Part shown: one piece after another, positions 53,170-63,099 of the stretch
How the letters are laid out: every line of letters begins with the position of its first letter
How positions within the stretch are numbered: position 1 is the first letter of the stretch
From: Haliotis asinina
Taxonomy: Eukaryota > Mollusca > Gastropoda > Lepetellida > Haliotidae
Direction: 5' to 3'
Assembly (NCBI RefSeq): GCF_037392515.1
Contig: NC_090285.1
Coordinates: forward strand, 4,591,501-4,655,500
Length of the DNA stretch: 64,000 bases
The notes under the pieces: generated by a model
Seen by the model: the letters and a program-made list of their open reading frames with translations, nothing else
The model's database searches: none
Told to the model about the DNA's origin: nothing
Made by a program: the position numbers and the translations under genes

Positions 53170-53435
53170 CTAGTAACACTGCGAGCAGCCTCGTACGCAT
53201 ACACTCAGTGCTGTCAGTCGTATGGTGGCTGATTTGGCCCATCGCTTTATCGCCTTAAGTTTTTCAGGCGAGAAAGCGATATCGCGAGACGAGAAAGCGA
53301 TAACACGAGGCGAGAAAGCGATAGCGCAAGACGAGAAAGCGATAACGCGAGAGGAGAAAACGATATCATTGTGCGAGAAAGCGAAAGAGCGCGAAAGCGA
53401 GAAAGCGATATTTCCCACAATTCAGTGCTGTCTGG
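53170..53435 (-). repeat. GCGAGAAAGCGAT minisatellite cassette, copy 1 (reverse)
   Basis: A minisatellite of 10-22 base units built on CGAGAAAGCGATA (53262-53412) is flanked by GGTGGCTGATTTGGCCCATC on the left and by CACAATTCAGTGCTGTCTGG on the right. The same core and both flanks recur in the opposite orientation at 56690-57030 and partly at 61470-61660. Frames are open by repeat structure, not coding. Confidence 0.75.
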
Positions 53436-54640
53436 GCATGAATGACTACAAACTGTAGCTTAATCGCTATTCGTAGTTTCTCAATGGTATAAAATGGTTT
53501 TCAGTAATGTTTTGGGCATTGTTTGACTTGACATTTAGAGAAATTTAAGATAGATGTAGACTTTCCTTTGGCATTGTATTTAAATGTGAAATACCGGAAA
53601 TATTCATTTTGTGAAGTGACTGAAGGAATTACATATTTTATGCCATCACTGAACTAGAATTGTCTTAACCAACTTAATGAGATCAAGCAATTATTATTAC
53701 TGGGGAGGGGGGTAATGACAAATAAGGCATTGTGATAGCACTAGCGCAACCTAAAACGGTGTATTCAACCACATCCAAACATTCATCCTAAAATAAAATC
53801 AGTGCAACAACCCCATAAAGTGAGTGAGATTCGATTTACGTCGCTGTTAGCAATAATAAAAAAAGCTGGAACCATTTATAATTTTCTTGGTTATCAAAAA
53901 TTACAGCTGTACTTTCTTTAATTTCTTCAAGATGATAAAATATATTAACTGACGATCTTCACCTTTATGAACTCTATCTAAATCGGTCCTACCCATGAAG
54001 CTTAGAGGCGTGCTTGACAGTAATGCACCTTAAATTGGTACCTAAATGTAGAAACAGAACCACAGTCAGTAGTCTAACCTAAGCAAAAGGATGCAGTCCA
54101 ACGTTCGTCCAGTCAAACCTGAAAATATACAGTATACACTACGCAGTTAAACGCTGGGCTAACTAACCACAGTGAATTTCGAGAGGTATTTAGCAGTTGG
54201 TGTGCTGAACAGTGGGGACAGTACTATGGATATGCAGCTTCTTTATTATAATATAAACAACGTTTTGGTGTAGACACTGTTATGAAGAACGCCATGTACA
54301 ATACTGTAGGAAACGCATAAGTGAGTGAGATTCGATCGATTTATGTCGCTCTTAGCAAAAAACCAACCAACTGGAACCATTAACAATGATGCATGATGAA
54401 GCCAAGTGCCCATGCAAATAACAACTCTTTGCTCTGTAGCACGTTTATCTGATATCATACATATCATCACTAAGAGTACGTTATGAATATATTATTGAGA
54501 CAGTTTAAATGGTGTTTATATGTCGAAAGTTGATGTGTAAAACATTCTGTTTGCCATATCTGACAGTGTCGTAACTTATAAATACACTGTTTTACCTATC
54601 TCTGTATACCATGTATTACAGGTATATATCTCAAAGGGTA
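53436..54640. other. Gene-free interval with SINE-like heads
   Basis: Two short SINE-like heads, GTGAGTGAGATTCGATTTAC at about 53820 and a near copy at about 54315, are each followed by a GGAACCATT word about 50 bases on. A piece of the repeat family of 36878 may be at 54220-54290. No genes are seen. Confidence 0.5.
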
Positions 54641-54847
54641 CAGCTGTCGTGGTCGCGCAGCATTTGATAAGCTGATTGGTGACGCGCGTATCCAGTTAAC
54701 CTTTTTTTCAGTCTGAAGACTTTTCAGACTTGAAACTCCTTCAATATATGTGATGATCTACCTATATTAACCTAGTATTTATAATTTGGTCAATTTATGT
54801 CAAAACTATTCGAATCTAATGACAGCAACAGATGGCATTCACAGTGT

Positions 54848-55045
54848 TGGCGACGGTCTGTAAATAATCGAGTCTGAATAAGACAATCCAGTGATCAACA
54901 TCATGAGGATCGATCTACATGATTGGGTTCCGATGACATGTGTCAACGAGCCTGACTACCTGATCCCGTTTGTCACCTCTTACAACAAGCATAAGTTGCT
55001 GAAGACTTATGTAACCCCGATCTTGTTCCCCGGTAAAATAGGGAG
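54848..55045 (+). repeat. SINE-like repeat within duplication block A
   Basis: Contains GTCTGTAAATAATCGAGTCT, AATCCAGTGATCAACATCAT and CGATGACATGTGTCAACGAG, the inverse of the copy at 37386. The matching copy in block B is at 60660-60860, so the insertion predates the duplication. Confidence 0.75.
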
Positions 55046-55338
55046 TATGGAAGGTACTGGTTGTAAAGGCTTTACGGGGTATTATCTCATTTCCTGATAC
55101 TCTTCTTTATGGCGTAACGGCAAAGGTGTAGCTTTAGGATAGGGCATAAAAAATCCTAGCAAAAAACCTCCAGAGAAATATTTCTGTATTTGTGGTACAC
55201 GATGTTACGGAGTATATTTTTATTGCTTTCATCAGGTGTATGAAGAAACTATGAAACGGAAAGCTATATACGAACATTTGAAACAACCGTGATAAGATAA
55301 CAAGGGAAGCCGGTTGTTAATAGTGCTAAACTGGTAGG

Positions 55339-55680
55339 GTGGACTCGTCTTTATGGCGTGACGGCAAGTGTTTACCTTTAGCCCAAGGAATAAGAAGTAC
55401 TAGTAACATACCTAATGAGAAATACTTCTGTATTGGTGGAACAGGATATTACGGAGTAAATTCTTATTCCTTCACCAGGTGCATGAAGAGACTAGGAAAA
55501 GCTATATACGAACATTTGAAACAATTGTGCTAAGACTGCAGTTAATTAGCACTAAATTGGTGGGGTGGATGGGCAAATGGAATCCAGGGATTGTTCATCC
55601 AGGCATGAGTGATGAGATAACAATGGTGACATTTAACAAGGGAAATGACAATAGAGAAATGTTAACCAGGAATTAATCCA
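55339..55680 (+). CDS. Unrecognised four-cysteine ORF (one of three related segments)
   Basis: The most open copy encodes 64 residues (55339-55533) starting MDSSLWRDGKC, with YFCIGGTGYYGVNSYSF, TRCMKRLGKAIYEH and a terminal KQLC, giving four cysteines. A second frame of about 65 residues follows (SEE STKLVGWMGKW and PGMSDEITMVTF). Related segments at 55098-55335 and 60897-61250 keep much of the nucleotide sequence but are less open. No signal peptide is encoded and no family is recognised. It could be an exon of a decayed gene carried by the duplication. Confidence 0.4.
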
Positions 55681-55765
55681 GGCCTTGATAAACTTTTCAC
55701 AGGCTTTCAAAACACTCATTTATTTTAACAAAAACACTCTTGGTTTCTGGAGTTATTGTTGGATT

Positions 55766-56568
55766 GGTTTATTCTCTTTTTGCCGGCACTTTCATTGGCT
55801 ATAAGCACATTAGGATTAAAGGTCAGCAGAGGCTGTCCTGGGGTCGTCTCACACACCTGAGTTCGCTCACATGCCATGTACTCTGAACACAGTTCATAAT
55901 AATTAGTGAACTCACTTATCACCAGTAATCACCAGTAATCAAATATGACGTGGCGAGACCAGTTATAAGAGAGAATTTTGACTTTCAATGTCAAACTAAA
56001 GGTGACATTGGGTCAAAGGTCAAACTAAAGGTTTATTTATCAATGGCTTGAAGGAACTGGTGACAGTAGATCATAGACCAGTGCCAACCATCTTCCAAGA
56101 AGAGAGAAACAGTAAGTCTTGTAATCATTATTGTAGATATTGATACTTTTAGCTGCCAGTCAGCAAAATACGTTCAAGCTGATTAACATCATCAAACCTG
56201 AACAATGCTTCTCTTCGACCAAAAACCAGAAAATATCGACAACTCCACGGGAGGAACGACATCCAGAAATATAGACTTTTAACTGGCACCATCTCACCAC
56301 TTTTTTGGGATTGGTGGGATTGTAAATTGAAATGCAACTCAATAATAAGTGATATATATGTACATTTATGTGTGAGTGATGTAAAGTTCATGAAATTGTC
56401 CGTGATATATTGCATTTTAAAATCTGACTGTGAAGTCTTGAAGTAAATTTTCTTTGTATGTGTAAATTTAAATGTGATTCTATTAAAGCATGGTGTGAAG
56501 TGTGAGATGAACCCTGCCTAATCTGTTTGTTTTAAGAACAATACCTGCCGGCAAAAAGAGGACACGCC
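55766..56568. mobile_element. 803-base MITE with 8-base target duplication
   Basis: Ends are GGTTTATTCTCTTTTTGCCGG... on the left and ...TGCCGGCAAAAAGAGGACACG on the right, inverted repeats of about 23 bases sharing CTCTTTTTGCCGGCA. Eight-base duplications GTTGGATT flank it (55758-55765 and 56569-56576). The related sequence at 61351-61363 in block B shows the site without the insert. There is no transposase ORF. An eight-base duplication fits hAT or P superfamilies. Confidence 0.8.
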
Positions 56569-56689
56569 GTTGGATTATTGGCTAGACAAGTTAAAAGATT
56601 AATGACGAAATTGCCATAGAATTTGAAAGCATATGCATTATATTCTATGCGACTAAAACAAATGGTGATTCAGCTTCCTGTTGGATCAA

Positions 56690-57030
56690 GTCATACGCAG
56701 GGAAGGCGACATGCACAGACAGGGCAGAATTAAGGTAAATATCGCTTTCTCGCTTTCTCGCTCTGTCGCTTTATCGCTTTCTCGACTGGCTGTATCGCTT
56801 TCTCGCCTTGTTTTATCGCTCGCTCGCTTTCTTGCTCTATCGCTTTATCGCTTTCTCATCTAGTGCTATCGCTTTCTCGTCTCGCGTTATCGCTTTCTCG
56901 TCTCATGTTATCACTTTCTCGTCTCGCGATATCGCTTTCTCGTCTTGTGCTATCGCTTTCTCGCTTTCTTGCCTCCAAAATATAAGGCGAGAAAGCGATG
57001 GCCCAAATCAGCCACCATACAGTCGCCAGT
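56690..57030 (+). repeat. TCGCTTTCTCGC minisatellite cassette, copy 2
   Basis: The core 56742-56997 consists of repeated ATCGCTTTCTCGC units, flanked by ACAGACAGGGCAGAATTAAG on the left and GGCCCAAATCAGCCACCATA on the right. It is the longest of three copies and is in the opposite orientation to copy 1. Confidence 0.8.
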
Positions 57031-57769
57031 GTAACAGTCGACAGAAACATAATAACCCCTCCTCGCTAGAGCAATGTGGGTCACCACGTGTTTAAATGCA
57101 GCCTAGCATTGCTTTAAGCCGACCCTAACGGTTAAACTCGTTGAAACTCGTAATTGGATGGCAATACTGTTTGGTTAGTCTGGCGCGGGGCAGTGCATGA
57201 ACGGTTTCTGATAAAACTTATTAGAGACTTGCGCCAGTCTACCCAAAACTTGTTTGCGCTGATATGTGGCGGTGACTGAGAGATACTCAGATGTGTATTT
57301 TCATCCCATGTGCTTTGGTGGCAAATAACCATCAACGTTAAGACACAAAACGGGAATCCTTCATTTGATTTTTCGACCATTGTGAGTTTCGAAAGGTTGA
57401 GACTGCAGACGACTTGCCCGAGCAACATAGAAACAAAATCGAGTTAACAATGTGTAGAGCAAAATGTTGATTTCCGTCCTGGAGACAGAACTCTGCAATT
57501 TGCTGTGCAGAGTAACATGCATTGCTGTGACAGAATCTTTAACCTGTTAAGTATTAGAATTTTCATTTCTGATTCAATTTGATCGGTATGAGAGCTAGTA
57601 GCTTTTGTCAAGACCTCCGTGTTGTTTTCACAAATAACCACTTTGTTTGTTGATAGGATCCCACAAGCTCCATACACTGTAACTACTGCAACAGTTGTTC
57701 TGCTGTGTTCCTGTCTAATTTCCTAATACTTAATAATTGTCTACGAACGACTAAACATCCAAATAAATA
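57031..57769. other. Gene-free interval
   Basis: Nothing recognisable. Two ORFs of 77-98 codons on the minus strand have no motif or coding signature that I trust. Confidence 0.5.
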
Positions 57770-58150
57770 AAAATTTTAGTATCTTCCCTTCGGGTGCTCG
57801 GAACAACCCCAGTAAAGACTCAAGATTACTTTATGGTAATTTCTTGTCTGAAAATAATTATCCGAAAGCATGTCATAAGTAGGCCAACGAAATTAATAAC
57901 AACTTAAATTGGAAGACCATCTAACAGAGACACAAAACTCCAAGAGTTTCAATATAGATTTATATATAAACCCATTTCTAAGAAAATGGAGTTGCTTAAA
58001 ATGAAATTTGTGTTCATCATGTCGTTCAGATAGCGGGAACATCTATGGTGAATATATGCAATGTCCAACTATCAGACGGTTTCGCAAAGACTTCATCAAA
58101 CTCTATAGTGGAATGCTGAACATGAACATCACATATGAACGAACTTTCTA
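57770..58150 (+). pseudogene. LINE relic, Tx1/L1-like C-terminal fragment
   Basis: The plus strand translates to DTKLQEFQYRFIYKPISKKM followed by ELLKMKFVF, which matches the region before the terminal cysteine motif of Tx1/L1-type ORF2 (DxKLxxFQYRxLHRIIxTN). Stops and a frame change follow. It is short and old, opposite in orientation to the LINE at 45960. Confidence 0.6.
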
Positions 58151-58207
58151 GAATGGATATTGGTAAGATCCCAAAACCGGGTGGCGTAAGTAGGGAGGTG
58201 TTATCCA

Positions 58208-59130
58208 GTGTCAGAAATGGAACTTACTGACATCGCACTGCCAGAAATGGGACTTACTGACATCGCACTGCCAGAAATGGGACTTACTGACATCGCACTG
58301 TCAGAAATGGGACTTACTGACATCGCACTGCCAGAAATGGGACTTACTGACATCGCACTGTCAGAAATGGGACTTACTGACATCGCACTGCCAGAAATGG
58401 GACTTACTGACATCGCACTGTCAGAAATATGGGACTTACTGACATCGCACTGTCAGAAATGGGACTTACTGACATCGCACTGCCAGAAATGGGACTTACT
58501 GACATCGCACTGCCAGAAATGGGACTTACTGACATCACACTGTCAGAAGTGGGACTTACTGACATCACACTGCCAGAAATGGAACTTACTGACATCACAC
58601 TGCCAGAAATGGGACTTACTGACATCGCACTGTCAGAAATGGGACTTACTGACATCGCACTGTCAGAAATGGGACTTACTGACATCGCACTGTCAGAAAT
58701 ATGGGACTTACTGACATCGCACTGTCAGAAATGTGACTTACTGACATCACACTGCCAGAAATATGGGACTTACTGACATCGCACTGCCAGAAATGGGACT
58801 TACTGACATCGCACTGTAAGAAATGGAACTTACTGACATCGCACTGTAAGAAATGGGACTTACTGACATCGCACTGTCAGAAATGGGACTTACTGACATC
58901 ACACTGCCAGAAATGGGACTTACTGACATCGCACTGCCAGAAAATGGGACTTACTGACATCGCACTGTCAGAAATATGGGACTTACTGACATCGCACTGT
59001 CAGAAATGGGACTTACTGACATCGCACTGTCAGAAATGGGACTTACTGACATCGCACTGTCAGAAATGGGACTTACTGACATTGCACTGCCAGAAATGGG
59101 ACTTACTGACATCGCAATGTCAGAATTGGG
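58208..59130 (+). repeat. 30-base minisatellite, about 30 copies
   Basis: The unit is CAGAAATGGGACTTACTGAC followed by ATCGCACTGC. Copies differ mainly at a C/T just before CAGAAA, and a few carry a two-base insertion (CAGAAATATGGGAC) that shifts the reading frame. The regular 10-codon ORFs on both strands (EMGLTDIAL-type) come from the 30-base period and are not genes. Low divergence implies recent expansion. Confidence 0.95.
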
Positions 59131-59880
59131 ACAACTACCATCATTAATTACGACTAATTGGTCTGTGTGAAAATGAAATTGGGTTAATTAATTCTGTGTG
59201 AAAATGAATTAATCAATTACCCCGCCCATCTAATTAATGATTATGAACACATTTGTTTTTTCATTTTGGATTGGATAGGGTTTATATTGTACACATGGAG
59301 AAAGGAAATGTTTTAATACATTGTACATTAAAAGAAGGAGATATATATGACTGGCATAAATACTTGTTGGATTGGATAGTTAAGCCTTAATTAATCCATC
59401 GCTACCTACCTGATCAACTGCACTGCTCAAATAAAGATTAAGAACACAGTTTGGTTATTCTGAATTGGATAGGGTGTATATTTTACACTTGGAGACAACA
59501 TGATTTTACTGTCCATATATGTGTAATGAACAGAAATGGTTTGAACCCTAGTTTTAGTATCTATAAAGCAGTATTAAAAGATGTGTAACAAATATTTCTT
59601 CGAAAATATCAACACGGATTCTTTAAATAGAAAATGGGATGTAGCATCAGCAGCATTGTCACTGTTATGACGTCATCCTAGGATGACGCAATACTTACAT
59701 TACATTGTGACTCCACGATCTTGCATTTAGTCATCTATTTCCAGCACAACATGTATTTGTATAATGTGTAAGTGTACCTTTCGATGAATGCTGTCACTCA
59801 CTGGGTGGCTCAGAAAATCTCTTTGTATCCAACTGAAGTGAATAAAAAAGTATCCTGTCTACTTTTCTATTAGTACATAT
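59131..59880. other. Gene-free interval
   Basis: AT-rich sequence with paired short repeats (GTGTGAAAATGAA twice at about 59165-59205; GGATTGGATAGGGTTTATAT and GAATTGGATAGGGTGTATAT near 59270 and 59460). No gene is seen. Confidence 0.5.
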
Positions 59881-60659
59881 ATCGTGGTCGCGTAGGATTT
59901 GATCAGCTGATTGGTGACGCGTGTATCCAATTAACCTTTTTTAATCTGTAACATTTTCGTTGTCAGAAGAGGATTTGAAACTCGTTCAATATATGTAATT
60001 ATCTACCTATATCATCTTGCTTATGATTTGGTCAACCCCTGTCAAAACGATTCGAATTTAAAAGAAACAATAGGTGACATTCACTGGGTTGCAGACGAAT
60101 AAATCCTCCTTCACATCTACAAAGCACTTATGATGTTTACACTGGGCTGCGTCGCATGCCTCCTCTATACCCTGTCAATGATGATTAACTACACTCCCAA
60201 CAATATAAAGCCCTAAAAATAGTAAAAGGCGCAAAAACTCCCGACTTTTTCTTTGATATTCCTTCATCTTATTTTCATTAATACACCCATATCAATATGC
60301 CAGTTTCACAGTTTACAGGAGTTTCATGATATAGTGCTTTATTCCCAAAGTGATGATTATATTACGTTTTTGTTTAACCCACCTACCACGTCGATGAATT
60401 GTGGCACTGTCTCAAGGGTATAGTCTGGAGATAGGGAGGGACAGTTTGTTAAAGTATTACCTTAAGTACAACAATATTATGGACAACATTAATAATATTA
60501 TGTCATGAACATTTGGAACAATACATTTTACCTCTTATTTGTAGAGATATATATGTTTGAAATATGTACTGATAAAAGATACAGGGTGTGTAACATTCCA
60601 TCACTGAAACAATAAAGCCCAACGTCGAGAGAGAATATGATAGAGGATTTTGCCAACGT

Positions 60660-60860
60660 TAACACCGCACTCGGCGCTATGTCACCTGTATGGCGGCGTC
60701 ATGTAAATAATCGAGTATGAACAAGACAATCCAGTGATCAACATCATGAGCATCGATGTACGTGATTGGGTTACGATGACATGTGTCAACGAGCCTGACC
60801 ACCCGATCCTGTTGGTCACCTTGTTACCGCAGTAACATGGGGAGTAGGGAATGTACTGGT
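60660..60860 (+). repeat. SINE-like repeat within duplication block B
   Basis: Contains GTAAATAATCGAGTATGAAC, AATCCAGTGATCAACATCAT and GATGACATGTGTCAACGAGC, matching 54848-55045. Confidence 0.75.
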
Positions 60861-60896
60861 TGTTAAGGCTCTGGGTATTGTCTCATTTTCTGATAC

Positions 60897-61250
60897 TCGT
60901 CTTTATGGCGTGACGGCAAGTGTGTAGCTTTAGCCCAAGGAATAAAAAGTACTAGTAACATATGAAAAATAATGAAAAATACTTCTGTATTGGTGGAACA
61001 GGATATTACGGAGTAAATTCTTATTCCTTCACCAGGTGCATGAAGAGACTAGGAAAAGCTATATACGAACATTTGAAACAATTGTGCTAAGATAACAAGG
61101 CAAAACTACAGTTAATTAGCACTAAATTGGTGGGGTGGGTGGGCAAATGGAAACCAGGGATTATTCATCTAGGCATGAGTGATGAGATAACAATGGTGAC
61201 ATTTAAGAAGGGAAATGACAAGAAAGAAATGTAAGCCAGGAATTAATCCT
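60897..61250 (+). pseudogene. Third segment related to the four-cysteine ORF
   Basis: Nucleotide similarity to 55339-55680 is high over most of its length (for example ACTTCTGTATTGGTGGAACA and GGTGCATGAAGAGACTAGGA are identical), but the frame is not continuously open. It looks decayed. Confidence 0.6.
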
Positions 61251-61469
61251 GTCATAATTAGTGATTTAACAATAATGATTATTGTCCTTTTCACAGGCTT
61301 TTAAAAACACTCATTTTTTCTATTGAAACACTAACGGTTTCTGGAGTTACTGTTGGAGTATTGTCTGGACAAGTTACAAGTAATTACAAAAATGCCACAG
61401 CATATGCATTTTGTGTCTGTGCGACTAGAACAAATGGTGATTGAGCTTGCTGTTGGATTAAGTCAACGA

Positions 61470-61660
61470 CATGTGCAAACAGGGCAGAATTAAGGTAAAT
61501 ATCGCTTTCTCTCTTTATTGCTCCATCGCTTTCTCGCCTCGTTATATCGCTTGTTTGCCTTGTTATATCGCTTTCTCGCCGGTTATATCGTTTTCTCGCC
61601 CTTTCGCTCTTTCTCGCTCGGCGAGAAAGCAATGGTCCTAATCAGCTACTATAAGTTAGT
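61470..61660 (+). repeat. TCGCTTTCTCGC minisatellite cassette, copy 3 (short)
   Basis: Flanked on the left by AACAGGGCAGAATTAAGGTA as in copy 2, with a shorter core (61500-61632) of TATATCGCTTTCTCGCC-type units. Its right flank runs into the 141-base tandem repeat. Confidence 0.75.
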
Positions 61661-62050
61661 CCCCAGTCATATCTTCACCTCGTGAACACCTCTCCTTCAC
61701 ACCCTCTTCAATACAGACTGCTGTCCCTATGTATACCCCATGTCTCTCGCTGCAAAATGTAGGTCACTATAAGTTAGTCATTCAGCTACTATAAGTTAGT
61801 TCCCAGATCATATCTTCACCTCGTGAACACCTCTCCTTCACACCCTCTTCAATACAGACTGCTGTCCCTGTGTATACCCCATGTCTCTCGCTGCAAAATG
61901 TAGGTCACTATAAGTTAGTCATTCAGCTACTATAAGTTAGTCCCCAGATCACATCTTCACCTCGTGAACACCTCTCCTTCACACCCTCTTCAATACAGAC
62001 TGTTGTCCCTGTGTATACCCCATGTCTCTCGCTGCAAAATGTAGGTCACA
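61642..62050 (+). repeat. 141-base tandem repeat, three copies
   Basis: Three nearly identical units (anchor ATCTTCACCTCGTGAACACC at about 61671, 61812 and 61953) include CAGCTACTATAAGTTAGT, CTTCAATACAGACTG and CCATGTCTCTCGCTGCAAAA. Only a few bases differ between copies. Confidence 0.9.
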
Positions 62051-63000
62051 ACACCAGGACGTGTCTCCGTAGCTTGGCGCACTGAATCAGGTCTTGGTGA
62101 CATTGCGTAATACCTCTAGAACGAAGGTTATTTTATAGGCCGGTTAAATGTCATGGTGGCCACAGGGAACGCCACACTTAAAAAAGTACCATTTGCCGCT
62201 GAAGCTACATTTCGAGTACAAACCTCGAACCGCGAAAACCACAATGACGAAGAGAATCAATACCTTTATTTCAAAAGGGCGCCTCTCATTGATTACAATG
62301 GATTGAAATTGTTTAAGTAACATGTCCTTTGTTTTGTTAATGTAGTAGCGGGTAGAGGGGTAATGTTGGTGGAGGGGTGCACGCAACACAACGCTACTTG
62401 TGGTTATAGTTGACAGCCGTTTATTTCAATTAAAATGAATAGTTGAGGTGACCCTGAAAACATACATACACGTAACTACATATTTGAGCGTAGCATTCAT
62501 AACATGGCATTCATATGGAAGTATTGCATTTTCCATTTATTAACGGGATATAACTAGCCCTGATACTGCTCTAGCACAAATACATTGCAAAATATAAATA
62601 ACAACATGAAAACTATTCATACATACATAAATCATTTAGGATATTCAATAAGTATGTTGCACATATACCTGAGGAAAATGCATTTAGTTTAATACTTATA
62701 AGGTCCTATAATGTACACTTACCACTGTGTGGCAATGAGTGACTACGACCTCTCATGCAGTCGAGTTGTCGAAGATCATTCTAAAAAATTAAAATACAAC
62801 CTTGATAATACTAATAATGGTATATAAGATACGTTATGATAAAATCCACAAATCTCACATCTACCCTCACCACTTCATATCACATTCACACGATTATACA
62901 TTCACACCATCTGTTAATTTTGTCTAGTTAGTTTTAGCCTGGTAGAGACCAAATGTATATGCCATATTTAATGTAAATATGTAATTTATATTCGATGACG
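62051..63000. other. Gene-free interval
   Basis: AT-rich sequence without recognisable genes or classified repeats. Its right part may belong to the LTR element that follows, whose inner boundary I could not place. Confidence 0.4.
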
Positions 63001-63099
63001 TAATTTAGATAAATTTCACTTAACATACTCGTCCAACCGACGGTACTGATAGTTGGGAACATGGTGATACATTTAGTTGTACAATAGATACATTTACTT

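Larger units (their letters stand above)
54640..57030 (+). repeat. Segmental duplication block A
   Basis: Block A carries, in order, a GTGGTCGCG...GATTGGTGACGCG segment (54645-54850), a SINE-like repeat (54848-55045), the four-cysteine ORF segment twice (55098-55335 and 55345-55680), a TTTCTGGAGTTATTGTTGG segment interrupted by a MITE, and the TCGCTTTCTCGC cassette (56690-57030). The same markers in the same order are found at 59880-61660. The two blocks have diverged by substitutions and indels. Confidence 0.8.
59880..61660 (+). repeat. Segmental duplication block B
   Basis: Block B repeats the marker order of block A: a GTGGTCGCG...GATTGGTGACGCG segment (59885-60095), a SINE-like repeat (60660-60860), one four-cysteine ORF segment (60897-61250), the TTTCTGGAGTTACTGTTGG segment without the MITE (61335-61365), and a short TCGCTTTCTCGC cassette (61470-61660). 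About 550 bases between 60100 and 60650 have no counterpart in A. Confidence 0.8.

Noticed and set aside
58201-59170. Repetitive ORFs with EMGLTDIAL-type repeats
   Set aside because: Same reason: 30-base minisatellite, open on both strands, with two-base insertions shifting the frame.
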